The notes under the pieces: generated by a model
The model's database searches: none
Told to the model about the DNA's origin: nothing
Seen by the model: only the letters and a program-made list of their open reading frames with translations
Shown: one piece after another, positions 48,965 to 57,256 of the stretch
Layout of the letters: each line of letters opens with the position of its first letter
Position numbering within the stretch: position 1 is the stretch's first letter
Assembly (NCBI RefSeq): GCF_045310695.1
Contig: NZ_JBJIAA010000005.1
Span: 124,001 to 188,000 of the forward strand
Length of the DNA: 64,000 nucleotides
Reading direction: 5' to 3'
Origin: Clostridium_S neuense
Lineage (GTDB): Bacteria > Bacillota > Clostridia > Clostridiales > Clostridiaceae
Program-made: the position numbers and the translations under genes

Positions 48965-49762
48965 ATGAATATTACTATTGTTCAAGCAATTCTTATTGGT
49001 TGTGTAGCAGCATTATCTAACTTAGACGGTAATTTCTTTGGTGAAATGAAATTCCGTGAACCTATTATTACTGGTTTCTTAGTAGGATTAATCCTAGGAG
49101 ATGTTCAAAAAGGACTTATTATAGGTGCAGCATTACAGGTTATTTGGATGGGGGCAACTGCTATTGGACCTACAGCACAATTAGATATAGGTGCAGGTGG
49201 AACTATAGGTACTGCAGTAGCTATATTAACAGGAAAGGGTCCTGAAGTGGCAATTACCTTTGGATTACCAGTTGCGGTTATCATGCAGTTTTTAAATACT
49301 TTCTTAATTACTTCCTACTCAGTTTTAATGCATCGTGTAGACGGTCTTATCGATAAGCTAGAGGAGAAAAAGATAATATTTATTCACATTGCATGTGGTT
49401 TACTTACAGGTTTCATGTATGGTGCTTTAACTTTCGCTGCCTTGTATTTTGGTAACAACACTATTAATGCAATAGTTAAAGGATTACCTTCTTGGGCTAA
49501 CAATGGATTAAATGCAGTAGCAGCCATACTTCCGGCACTAGGCTTTGCGTTATTATTAAATATTTTACTAGAGAAAAACTTGATTCCATTCTTTATTGCA
49601 GGATTTGCAATTGCTGCATTTACAAGTTTAAATACAGTAGCAGTTACATGTATTGCTGTAGCAGCAGCTTGGGTTATATACTTACTTACAACAAATAGCA
49701 TTGCTGGAGCACAGAACTTCGCTAAAGCAGGAGCTAGTGATGAGGAGGATGAAGAACTATGA
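48965..49762 (+). CDS. PTS mannose-family EIIC component
   Basis: The 265-residue membrane protein has LIGCVAALSNLDGNFFGEMK, EPIITGFLVGLILGDVQKG, LQVIWMGATAIGPTAQLDIG and AGGTIGTAVAILTGKGPEV, all hallmarks of mannose-family IIC. It ends in an acidic tail (SDEEDEEL). It forms the membrane channel with IID. A strong AGGAGGGGG precedes the ATG, and it overlaps IID by 4 nt. The substrate is not readable from this subunit. Confidence 0.92.
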   Translation: MNITIVQAILIGCVAALSNLDGNFFGEMKFREPIITGFLVGLILGDVQKGLIIGAALQVIWMGATAIGPTAQLDIGAGGTIGTAVAILTGKGPEVAITFGLPVAVIMQFLNTFLITSYSVLMHRVDGLIDKLEEKKIIFIHIACGLLTGFMYGALTFAALYFGNNTINAIVKGLPSWANNGLNAVAAILPALGFALLLNILLEKNLIPFFIAGFAIAAFTSLNTVAVTCIAVAAAWVIYLLTTNSIAGAQNFAKAGASDEEDEEL

Positions 49763-50586
49763 GTAATGAAGTAATCAGCAAAGAAAACAATATTACTAAA
49801 AAAGATTTGAAAAAAACCTTCTGGCGTTCTTTTACTTTGATGAATTCCTTTAACTACGAGCGTATGCAGGCGTTAGGATATTTGTTCTCCATTATGCCTG
49901 AATTAAAGAAAATATATAAAGGCGATGATGAGGGTTTAAAAGCAGCATATCACCGCCACATGGAAGCTTTTAATATGACAGTTGCACCTTCTCCATTTGT
50001 AATGGGTATATCAGTGGCTATGGAAGAGCAAGCTAAAGCTGATCCTAAATTTGATCGTTCATCAATTAATGCTATTAAAGTTGCATTAATGGGACCACTT
50101 AGTGGTATTGGAGATACTTTTTTCTGGGGTATTATTCGTGTTATTGCTTGCTCCATTGGTATTTCTTTTGCTAAGCAGGGAAATGTTTTAGCACCATTTG
50201 TTTTACTAATCTTATTTAATATACCAACTTTCTTAACTCGTTGGTTTGGTCTTAAAATTGGATATACAAAAGGTAGCAAATTATTATCAGAATTACAGGA
50301 GTCAGGAAAAATGCAGTTATTCACTTACTGCGCAGGTATTGTTGGAGTAATGGCTATTGGATGCATGGTTGCTACTCAGATTACTATAACATCACCGCTG
50401 CAATTTAGTATAGCCGGACAGAAGGTAGTTATTCAACAGTATTTAAATCAAATTATGCCAAAGCTTTTACCACTACTTGCAACTCTTGGAATATACCAAG
50501 CTGTTAAAAAGCATGTTAAAGTAACTTATATCATACTTACAATAGTTGTTGTTGGATTTATTTTAGGAGTAGCTGGAATTTTATAA
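49759..50586 (+). CDS. PTS mannose-family EIID component
   Basis: The 275-residue protein begins with the family motif LKKTFWRSFTLMNSFNYERM, continues HMEAFNMTVAPSPFVMGISV and LMGPLSGIGDTFFWGIIRVI, and has C-terminal membrane segments. IID is found only in this PTS class. It overlaps IIC by 4 nt and is followed by IIB after 19 nt. Confidence 0.92.
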   Translation: MSNEVISKENNITKKDLKKTFWRSFTLMNSFNYERMQALGYLFSIMPELKKIYKGDDEGLKAAYHRHMEAFNMTVAPSPFVMGISVAMEEQAKADPKFDRSSINAIKVALMGPLSGIGDTFFWGIIRVIACSIGISFAKQGNVLAPFVLLILFNIPTFLTRWFGLKIGYTKGSKLLSELQESGKMQLFTYCAGIVGVMAIGCMVATQITITSPLQFSIAGQKVVIQQYLNQIMPKLLPLLATLGIYQAVKKHVKVTYIILTIVVVGFILGVAGIL

Positions 50587-50605
50587 TATTTAGGAGGTTT
50601 ATATT

Positions 50606-51088
50606 ATGGCAATTGTAGAAGTTAGAATAGACGATAGATTAATACACGGTCAGGTTTGTGGATTTTGGATTCCTCATTACAATGTTGAGAAAATCGTTAT
50701 ACCTGATGACAAGATTTGTAATGATGAGGTACGCAAAACTGCTTTAAAGTTTGGTTGCCCTGGAAAGGTTAAATTATCAATTTTAAGCTCAGAGGTAGCA
50801 GCAGATAAATTAAAAAGAAACTTAGATAAAGGCAGCAGAGTTATGATATTAGCAGCAGGTCCTGCCCCTTTAAGAAAAATGGTTGATTTAGGTTATACAA
50901 TTTCTAAGGTTACAGTTGGAAATATGTCTAACAGACCAGACACTGAGCATATAAAAGGAACTGTTTATGTTTCAAAGCAGGATAAGGAAGATTTTAAGGT
51001 TTTATCTGAGCATAGTGTTAAATTGGTTGCACAGATGGTTCCAAATGAAGACCCAGTGGAATTGAATCAATTAATTAAAGATTTATAG
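50606..51088 (+). CDS. PTS mannose-family EIIB component
   Basis: The 160-residue protein starts VEVRIDDRLIHGQVCGFWIP, with the phospho-carrier His14, and has the family's NMSNRPDTEHIKGTVYVSKQ loop. It passes phosphate from the IIA encoded at 52846 to the sugar. TAGGAGG precedes the ATG. It is in the middle of the operon between IID and the SIS enzyme. Confidence 0.92.
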   Translation: MAIVEVRIDDRLIHGQVCGFWIPHYNVEKIVIPDDKICNDEVRKTALKFGCPGKVKLSILSSEVAADKLKRNLDKGSRVMILAAGPAPLRKMVDLGYTISKVTVGNMSNRPDTEHIKGTVYVSKQDKEDFKVLSEHSVKLVAQMVPNEDPVELNQLIKDL

Positions 51089-51101
51089 GAGGAGGGGTAT
51101 T

Positions 51102-52190
51102 ATGGAGAAGGCTACGGTAATAGGCTACATTAAAGATCAGCCAAGAGCATTAAGAGACACTTTAAAAAACAAAGATGAATTTGTGGCACCTTTTGTTGAA
51201 GTTTTCAAGAAGCACAATATAAAAAAGGTTATATTCTTTGGATCAGGAACCTCTTATAATGCTTCAATTATAGCAGCACATTATTTCAAGCAAATATTGG
51301 GTATTGATGCGGTAGGTCATTATCCAACAGTATTTAAAAATTATGAGAAGGCAGATTGGACTGGTACCCTTAAAAAAGAAGAAATACTATGCGTTGGTAT
51401 TAGTCAGTCTGGTACTTCTAGATCAACGGTTGATGTAATGGAGAGCCTAAGACAGCAGGGACACATAACTTTAGCACTTACAGAAAACGTAGAAAGCGAA
51501 ATAACTAAACACGTTGACAATGTTGTTCATCTTTTGTGTGGAAAGGAATTAACACCTCCTGAAACACGTGGATATACCGTGACAGTTTTAACTTTATATT
51601 TATGGGTGGTTTCTGCAGCAAAAGCTTTAGGTATCTACAGCGAGGATGAATACAATGCTGCAATTGCTGACGCTGAAGCTTTAGCAAATAATTTTGAAAC
51701 TATAATTGAAGAAAGTGAAGCTTGGTATGAAACCAATAAAACTACAATTGTAAACAGTGATAGAATATATGTTTTAGGCTATGGAGTTGATTTTGGTTCT
51801 GCATTAGAAGGCATGCTTAAAATTGGAGAAATGCTTCGTATTCCTACTTTAGGATATGAAATTGAGGAATATTCACATGGTCCAACTATGTCCCTTAATA
51901 AGCGTCAAACAATTTTCTTTATTGGCTCTGATGAGGCAGAGTTTGAGAGAATGCTGGTATTTAGACAAGCATTTAAAAAGTATACAGATAGAGTGCATGT
52001 AATAACCTATAAGGAAATTGACAAGGATGATAGAGATATAGTATTTAGCATTAAAACAAATAAATATCTTGCTCCAATCATGTACACAATACCTCTTCAA
52101 TTTGTTGCAGCAAAGGGTGCAAAGGATATTGGAATTGACACTAACATTAATCCTTTTAAAGAACCATTAGCACATATACCAGAGGAGTAA
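51102..52190 (+). CDS. Double-SIS sugar-phosphate enzyme, FrlB/GfrF-like deglycase or isomerase (SIS-1)
   Basis: The 362-residue protein has two SIS domains like the isomerase half of GlmS: IFFGSGTSYNASIIAAHYFK and VGISQSGTSRSTVDVMESLR in the first, LGYGVDFGSALEGMLKIGEM and GYEIEEYSHGPTMSLNKRQT in the second. It lacks the glutaminase domain. Proteins of this kind next to mannose-family PTS genes include the glucoselysine/fructoselysine-6-phosphate deglycases and amino-sugar deaminases. A role in breaking an N-substituted sugar phosphate delivered by this PTS is inferred. Glu and His in EEYSHGP would be the active-site pair by analogy. Confidence 0.82.
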   Translation: MEKATVIGYIKDQPRALRDTLKNKDEFVAPFVEVFKKHNIKKVIFFGSGTSYNASIIAAHYFKQILGIDAVGHYPTVFKNYEKADWTGTLKKEEILCVGISQSGTSRSTVDVMESLRQQGHITLALTENVESEITKHVDNVVHLLCGKELTPPETRGYTVTVLTLYLWVVSAAKALGIYSEDEYNAAIADAEALANNFETIIEESEAWYETNKTTIVNSDRIYVLGYGVDFGSALEGMLKIGEMLRIPTLGYEIEEYSHGPTMSLNKRQTIFFIGSDEAEFERMLVFRQAFKKYTDRVHVITYKEIDKDDRDIVFSIKTNKYLAPIMYTIPLQFVAAKGAKDIGIDTNINPFKEPLAHIPEE

Positions 52191-52194
52191 GAAT

Positions 52195-52839
52195 ATGATC
52201 AAAGGCGTTATCTTTGATATGGACGGGGTTTTGATAAATAGCGAAGTGGTATACCGTGATCAATTTTACGATTTTCTAAAAAGTCAGGAAGTTAAGATAG
52301 AAATAGAAGAACTTAATTTTCTTTCGGGTTCTTGCGAGAAGGTTGAGAATGAGTATTTTGCTAAAAAGTTAAACACCTCCATTGAAGAGGCTTGTAGATT
52401 AAAAAGAATATATTTTAATGAGCATCCTGTTAACTATGAAAAGTTGAAGAAATCATATGTTGACGAAATTTTAGAATACCTAGTTTCTAAAAACATTAAA
52501 ATAGCACTTGCTTCATCTTCAAAAATGGACAACATTACTAAGGTATTAGAGGAATGCAAAATCACCAAATATTTTAGCATTGTTGTAAGCGGAGAAATGT
52601 TTGTAGAAACTAAGCCTAATCCAGAAATTTATAATTATTCGGTAAATAAAATAGGCTTAACTAGGGAAGAACTATTAGTTATAGAGGATTCAAATTATGG
52701 TGTACAAGCGGCTAGAGCAGCAGGGTTAAAGGTGGCTGCTGTACTAGATCCAATTCTAAAATTTGATGTTGAAGCTGCGGATTACAAAGTAGCTTCTTTA
52801 AAGGATGTAATAAAAATTATAGAAGTTCAGGAGAGGTAA
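52195..52839 (+). CDS. HAD-family phosphatase or phosphomutase (beta-phosphoglucomutase-like)
   Basis: The 214-residue protein has the HAD motif DMDGVLINSE (Asp8, Asp10), motif II ALASSSKMDN, motif III lysine in ETKPNPEIY, and motif IV IEDSNYGVQAARAAG. The small helical cap matches the beta-phosphoglucomutase group. It may dephosphorylate or isomerise a sugar phosphate in the PTS pathway. It starts 4 nt after the SIS-1 stop, so it is co-expressed. Substrate unknown. Confidence 0.85.
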   Translation: MIKGVIFDMDGVLINSEVVYRDQFYDFLKSQEVKIEIEELNFLSGSCEKVENEYFAKKLNTSIEEACRLKRIYFNEHPVNYEKLKKSYVDEILEYLVSKNIKIALASSSKMDNITKVLEECKITKYFSIVVSGEMFVETKPNPEIYNYSVNKIGLTREELLVIEDSNYGVQAARAAGLKVAAVLDPILKFDVEAADYKVASLKDVIKIIEVQER

Positions 52840-52845
52840 AATATT

Positions 52846-53271
52846 ATGATAGGAATAATTGTAACAGGACATGGAAAGTTTGCACAAGGTCTTACTACAG
52901 CTTTAGAACTGGTTTTGGGAAAACAGGAAATGTACATTGATGTTAATTTTCCAAGTGGAGATACAGCTACTCAATTAGAAGAAAATATGACAAAGGCGAT
53001 TGATGAATTTAAAGAGTGTGAAAATATCGTTGTATTTGCTGATTTATTAAGCGGCTCCCCTTTCAATACAGCTGTTATGAAGGCAATACAGGATGAACGT
53101 ATAAAGGTTGTTTATGGAGTGAATTTTGGAATGCTTGTTGAAGCTGTTATGAACAGAAATATGGGCACTGGAGCCGATGAAATAGTTAATAAGGCAGTTG
53201 AGACAGGTAAAACTCAGATTGGTGTATTTAATGCTGATGCTGTAAAAGATTCTGATGATGATGCTCTGTAG
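52846..53271 (+). CDS. PTS mannose-family EIIA component
   Basis: The 141-residue protein begins IGIIVTGHGKFAQGLTTALE, with the phospho-histidine His9, and has VFADLLSGSPFNTAVMKA. It takes phosphate from HPr and passes it to EIIB. It completes a full set (IIC, IID, IIB, IIA) with each as a separate gene. It is 6 nt after the HAD gene and followed by a repeat block. Confidence 0.92.
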   Translation: MIGIIVTGHGKFAQGLTTALELVLGKQEMYIDVNFPSGDTATQLEENMTKAIDEFKECENIVVFADLLSGSPFNTAVMKAIQDERIKVVYGVNFGMLVEAVMNRNMGTGADEIVNKAVETGKTQIGVFNADAVKDSDDDAL

Positions 53272-53287
53272 GATAATATTTTAAGCG

Positions 53288-53450
53288 GTTTATCTATAGT
53301 GAAACTAGCTTAACTACAAACTATTTATGCACCATAATCCCTTGAAAATTGGTGTTTTGGAACATAAATAGTTTAAGTTTCCCAGTAGCTTCACTATAGA
53401 AAGCAGAACTTTTAGTGCACAGTACACGATGACTGTGAACTGTGCATTGA
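53288..53450. repeat. Family C-like inverted repeat C3 and a small B-type palindrome
   Basis: TCTATAGTGAAACTAGCTTAA (left) and CCCAGTAGCTTCACTATAGA (right) are complementary, with ACAAACTATTTATGCACCAT against ATAAATAGTTTAAGTTTCCC inside and a tip at CTTGAAAATTGGTG. Just after it GTGCACAGTACACGATGACTG and CTGTGAACTGTGCAT form a short palindrome of ACAGT type. It splits the PTS genes from the EamA gene. Confidence 0.55.
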
Positions 53451-53475
53451 TTTTATAAGCGGAAGAAGAATTAGA

Positions 53476-54342
53476 ATGGACATTAAAATTATTTTGCTAT
53501 TGGTATTAGCAGCAGTGTTTGTTAGCACTTGGAATTTACTAGCTAAAATCAGCAGGGATAAACAAGTATTTTTTTATCTGGTGCTAGTTTCTATGTCAGT
53601 AATTTTCTTTATACCGTTTTTATTTTATTTTACCCCCATTTCGCTTACTGGATGGGTGTATATAACAATATCTGCTGTAATTGAAGCCTTTTTTCATCTT
53701 TTGCTTGGAGGCGCCTATGAATGCGGCAATATTTCTTTAGTATATCCAATATCTCGTGGGTTTGGAATACTCATGTCCTCAATATTTGCTATTATTTTTT
53801 TAGGAGAAGGAATGACAGTATTAGGGGCATCAGGAATAATCTTAATTATACTAGGAATTTATATTATAAATTTAAGAACCTTAAGTTTAAAAGATATGTA
53901 CGCACCAATTGCAGCACTTAAGGAAAAGCCATCTCGATTAGCATTATTGACAGGATTAACTACTGCCAGCTACTCGCTAGTGGACAAACTAGGTGTTGAA
54001 CATGTAAATCCAATATCATATGTGTATTTTGTATTTTTAATATGCTCAATCTTACTCACACCTTATATAATGGTGAAGAAGAAAGAATTAGTTAAACTTG
54101 AATGGAAGGCTAATAAAATATCTGTTGTAATAGTATCAATATTATATATTGTTTCTTATTTGATGGTTTTATTTGCTTTAAAATATAGTGAACTTATGTA
54201 TGTTTCATCTGTGCGTGAGATATCTGTAGTATTTACTTGCATAGCAGGACTTGTTTTGTTAAAGGAAGGCTGGAGAAAAAATAAGGTATTTGGAGCAATT
54301 GTTATATTTTTAGGTATTGTAGTTATCTCCTTTGCTAAGTGA
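53476..54342 (+). CDS. EamA/DMT-family transporter
   Basis: The 288-residue protein has ten hydrophobic segments in two EamA halves: PISRGFGILMSSIFAIIFLG with LGASGIILIILGIYIINL, and VSSVREISVVFTCIAGLVLL with FGAIVIFLGIVVISFA. Members export amino acids or metabolites. In this operon it could move out the amine released when a glycated compound is split, or import the substrate. That is inference from position. The GGAAGAAGAA site precedes the ATG. Confidence 0.8.
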   Translation: MDIKIILLLVLAAVFVSTWNLLAKISRDKQVFFYLVLVSMSVIFFIPFLFYFTPISLTGWVYITISAVIEAFFHLLLGGAYECGNISLVYPISRGFGILMSSIFAIIFLGEGMTVLGASGIILIILGIYIINLRTLSLKDMYAPIAALKEKPSRLALLTGLTTASYSLVDKLGVEHVNPISYVYFVFLICSILLTPYIMVKKKELVKLEWKANKISVVIVSILYIVSYLMVLFALKYSELMYVSSVREISVVFTCIAGLVLLKEGWRKNKVFGAIVIFLGIVVISFAK

Positions 54343-54389
54343 TACCATTCTTATTTTTTAATTACAAGGGATAAATTCTGCCTATATAA

Positions 54390-54410
54390 GTGGTATATAT
54401 AATATACCAT
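54390..54410 (+). promoter_or_regulatory. GntR-type operator 4, upstream of SIS-2
   Basis: TGGTATATATAATATACCA (54391-54409) has perfect 8-bp arms with a 3-nt centre and is the best copy of the set. It lies about 60 nt before the second SIS gene's ribosome site, so SIS-2 and nagB-2 have their own controlled start. Confidence 0.75.
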
Positions 54411-54471
54411 ATAAACCATATGCCAAAGGTACGTTGTTGCTCATCTATATCTACAATAGGAGGTTAATTTT

Positions 54472-55548
54472 ATGGAAAGAAAAAGTATTATGTGGAAATA
54501 TATAAGCGAAGAAACATCAGTGTTAAAGAATATGCTGCTACGTAAGGATATTGAGGAAAAAGTTAATACTACTTACCAAGAGGTGGAGGCAATTTATTTT
54601 GTTTCACATGGCAGTTCTTATAACGCATCTATAGTTGTGTCTGATTTTTTATCTAAATATGCTAAGGTACGTGTTTATTATTATACACCAGGTAATTTTT
54701 TGTATAACTGCAATACAATCAGTTATGAAGATCCATCAAAGACCTTGGTAGTGGCAATATCACAGACAGGGACAAGCAGAGGAACTTTAGAAGCAGTTGG
54801 AAGAGCTAGAAAGCTGGGCTTCCCTATACTTGGAATTACAGATTTTAAAGCTTCTCCATTAGGGCAGTTATCTAGTGTACAATTGGGACTTGATTGTGGA
54901 GAAGAAAATAGCAATGCAAAGACTAAAGGTTATAGTTCTACTTTAGCTATGCTTATGCGTTTAACTGTTGCTATTGCACTAAAGAAAGGTACTATAAATA
55001 GTAATAAAGCAGAAGAAATTCTTAGTGAATTAAAAGCTTGTGTTGAAGAATTAGAAGAAATTATAGAAAAAACTATTAAATGGTGTGAAGCAACTGGCTT
55101 TGGCAAAGGAATGGAAAATGTATTTGTACTTGGCTGTGGAATGAACTATGGAACTGCATTAGAAGGACAGTTAAAGTTGATGGAAACTATGTGTGTGCCA
55201 ACGCTTTTTAATGATATTGAAGAATTTTCTCATGGAATGCATCGTGCGATAAATAAAAACAGCAGTGTAATTATACTTAATAGTGAACATGCTTGTACGG
55301 AATTAATGGAAAAGACCTTTAAATATTTAAAGACTAAAACGGATAAAGTATTAATAATTAATGCTAGTGAAAATAAAATTGATGACATGATGGCTATTAA
55401 TATTAAAAATCACCCATTAACAGAATCGGTTTTGGGAATGACGACTATTATTCAAATCCTTTCGGCATTTATTCCAGAGCTCAATGGATGCGATCCTAAT
55501 GTAAATGCTAATAATGATTATACAGATTATATGAAAACAAGAGTGTGA
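54472..55548 (+). CDS. Double-SIS sugar-phosphate enzyme, FrlB/GfrE-like deglycase or isomerase (SIS-2)
   Basis: The 358-residue protein has two SIS domains: VSHGSSYNASIVVSDFLSKY and VVAISQTGTSRGTLEAVGRA in the first, LGCGMNYGTALEGQLKLMET and NDIEEFSHGMHRAINKNSSV in the second. It is related to SIS-1 at 51102 but well diverged, so the two probably act on different sugar isomers or amines. AGGAGGT precedes the ATG. It lies 22 nt upstream of the second nagB and behind operator 4. It is not GlmS, as the glutaminase domain is missing. Confidence 0.82.
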   Translation: MERKSIMWKYISEETSVLKNMLLRKDIEEKVNTTYQEVEAIYFVSHGSSYNASIVVSDFLSKYAKVRVYYYTPGNFLYNCNTISYEDPSKTLVVAISQTGTSRGTLEAVGRARKLGFPILGITDFKASPLGQLSSVQLGLDCGEENSNAKTKGYSSTLAMLMRLTVAIALKKGTINSNKAEEILSELKACVEELEEIIEKTIKWCEATGFGKGMENVFVLGCGMNYGTALEGQLKLMETMCVPTLFNDIEEFSHGMHRAINKNSSVIILNSEHACTELMEKTFKYLKTKTDKVLIINASENKIDDMMAINIKNHPLTESVLGMTTIIQILSAFIPELNGCDPNVNANNDYTDYMKTRV

Positions 55549-55570
55549 AATTGATTGAGAGGTGTTTTAA

Positions 55571-56311
55571 TTGAGAATAATACGTGTGGATAATTATGAT
55601 GAAATGAGTAAAAAGGCAGCTGACTTGGTTGCAAGCCAAATGATATTAAAACATAATAGCGTACTAGGGCTTGCCACAGGTGATACGCCAATTGGTATGT
55701 ATAAAGAGCTTATAAAATTGTACAATGAGAAAAAAATAGATTTTTCTGATGTAAGAAGCTTTAATTTAGATGAATATTATGGAATTTCAAAGGAAAATAA
55801 TCAAAGCTATTACTATTACATGATGAATAATTTATTTAATCACGTTAACATGAGAAAAGAAAACATAAATATACTTGATGGAAAAACAGATAATGTAGCT
55901 TTGGAATGCTTAAATTATGAGAAAAGAATTAAAGAGGTAGGGGGAATTGATATTCAGGTCCTTGGTATAGGTGTAAATGGACACATTGGATTTAATGAGC
56001 CAAACGTTAATTTTGAATCAGAAACGCACCTTGTTGATTTAGATCAAAAGACTATAGAATCCAATTCTAGATTTTTTAAGTCCATTGAAGAGGTCCCCAA
56101 ATCAGCACTTAGCATGGGCATAAAAACTATAATGCAATCTAAGGTTATAGTACTTCTTGCAAATGGAGAGGCTAAAGCCGAGGCAATTGCAAAAACTGTT
56201 AATGGAAAGATATGTCCAGAGGTTCAAGCTTCAATTTTACAGCTTCACAATAATGTTAATATTATAGTTGATAAGGCAGCAGCTAAACTACTTAAAAGCA
56301 GTGACAAGTAA
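55571..56311 (+). CDS. nagB: Glucosamine-6-phosphate deaminase (second copy)
   Basis: The 246-residue protein has LGLATGDTPIGMYKELIKLY, FNLDEYYGISKEN and LGIGVNGHIGFNEPN, and matches the nagB at 45509 almost throughout, including the TTG start and upstream GAGGTGTTTTAA. The similarity at the DNA level points to a fairly recent duplication. Here it follows SIS-2 in the PTS/SIS operon, which suggests that glucosamine-6-phosphate is formed in this pathway. Confidence 0.93.
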   Translation: MRIIRVDNYDEMSKKAADLVASQMILKHNSVLGLATGDTPIGMYKELIKLYNEKKIDFSDVRSFNLDEYYGISKENNQSYYYYMMNNLFNHVNMRKENINILDGKTDNVALECLNYEKRIKEVGGIDIQVLGIGVNGHIGFNEPNVNFESETHLVDLDQKTIESNSRFFKSIEEVPKSALSMGIKTIMQSKVIVLLANGEAKAEAIAKTVNGKICPEVQASILQLHNNVNIIVDKAAAKLLKSSDK

Positions 56312-56327
56312 TTTGTCACTGCTTTTA
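56294..56327 (+). terminator. Intrinsic terminator overlapping the end of the second nagB
   Basis: AAAAGCAGTGACAA (56294-56307) pairs with TTGTCACTGCTTTT (56313-56326). The stop codon TAA lies in the loop, so the hairpin covers the last codons of the gene. The T-run is short. Confidence 0.8.
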
Positions 56328-56434
56328 TCGTTAATTAAGCTATGGTAAAACATCATTGACAATATTATACTTTATAATATACTATACTTATATAGTAATG
56401 TACGTGAACAGTACAAAATAAAGGAGATATTAAG

Positions 56435-57256
56435 ATGAGAAATAATGAAAAAACAGCTCTTATAACAGGAGCTACAAGTGGGATAGGAAAAGAATTTGCA
56501 AGGAGATTTGCTGCACTTTCATATAATCTTATTATTACAGGAAGAAGAGAAAACAAAATAAATATGGTCGCAGAGGAGATAAGAAAAGAGTTTAATGTTT
56601 CTGTAGAAGTTATAATTGTAGAATTATCGGATGCTAATGAACTTGAAAAATTAATTAAAACAGTGGAAAATAAAGATATTGATGTTCTTGTCAATAATGC
56701 AGGGTTTGGACTTAATGCTTTTTATGATGAGGAGGATATTGATGGACTGTTAAAAATGGAGGCGGTACATGTCAAAGCCCCTATGAAAATTACTCATACT
56801 GTGCTTAAGGGTATGATAAGAAGAAATAATGGTACAATCATAAATGTGTCCTCAGATGGTGCTTTTTTACTTGCTCCTAAAAATACTATATATTCAGCAA
56901 CAAAGGCATTTTTAAAAACTTTTACAGAATGTCTTAATCTTGAAATGAAAACTAAAGGAAAAAATGTAAAACTTCAAGCACTATGCCCAGGGCTTACAAG
57001 GACTGATTTTCATGGAAAAATGGGAATGGATAAATCAAGGCAGGTTGATAAGGGAATGATAAAGTGGAATACACCAAAGTTTATTGTGGATTGTTCACTA
57101 GATGCGTTAAGTAAAGATAATGTTGTGTGTATACCTGGAGAAAAAACTAAGGTTTTAATAGGATTTTTAAATTTACTTCCAAGAAAGAGCTACTACAAGT
57201 TTATGATTAATTTTTTCAAGAAAAATTTTAATAAAAAGGAGAGTAAAAGTGCGTAG
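56435..57256 (+). CDS. Short-chain dehydrogenase/reductase
   Basis: The 273-residue protein has ALITGATSGIGKEFARRFAA (cofactor loop), ITGRRENK (NADPH preference), DVLVNNAGFGLNAF, NVSSDGAFLLAP (active serine) and the catalytic YSATK. It ends in a basic membrane-proximal tail (KSYYKFMINFFKKNFNKKES). The substrate is unknown. AAGGAG precedes the ATG. It overlaps the MarR gene by 8 nt and is therefore in an operon with its probable regulator. Confidence 0.9.
   Translation: MRNNEKTALITGATSGIGKEFARRFAALSYNLIITGRRENKINMVAEEIRKEFNVSVEVIIVELSDANELEKLIKTVENKDIDVLVNNAGFGLNAFYDEEDIDGLLKMEAVHVKAPMKITHTVLKGMIRRNNGTIINVSSDGAFLLAPKNTIYSATKAFLKTFTECLNLEMKTKGKNVKLQALCPGLTRTDFHGKMGMDKSRQVDKGMIKWNTPKFIVDCSLDALSKDNVVCIPGEKTKVLIGFLNLLPRKSYYKFMINFFKKNFNKKESKSA

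Noticed and set aside
51102..52190. GlmS or a truncated GlmS
   Set aside because: The protein has two SIS domains but starts with its own ribosome site and N-terminal helix. There is no trace of a glutaminase domain upstream, and it lies inside a PTS operon.
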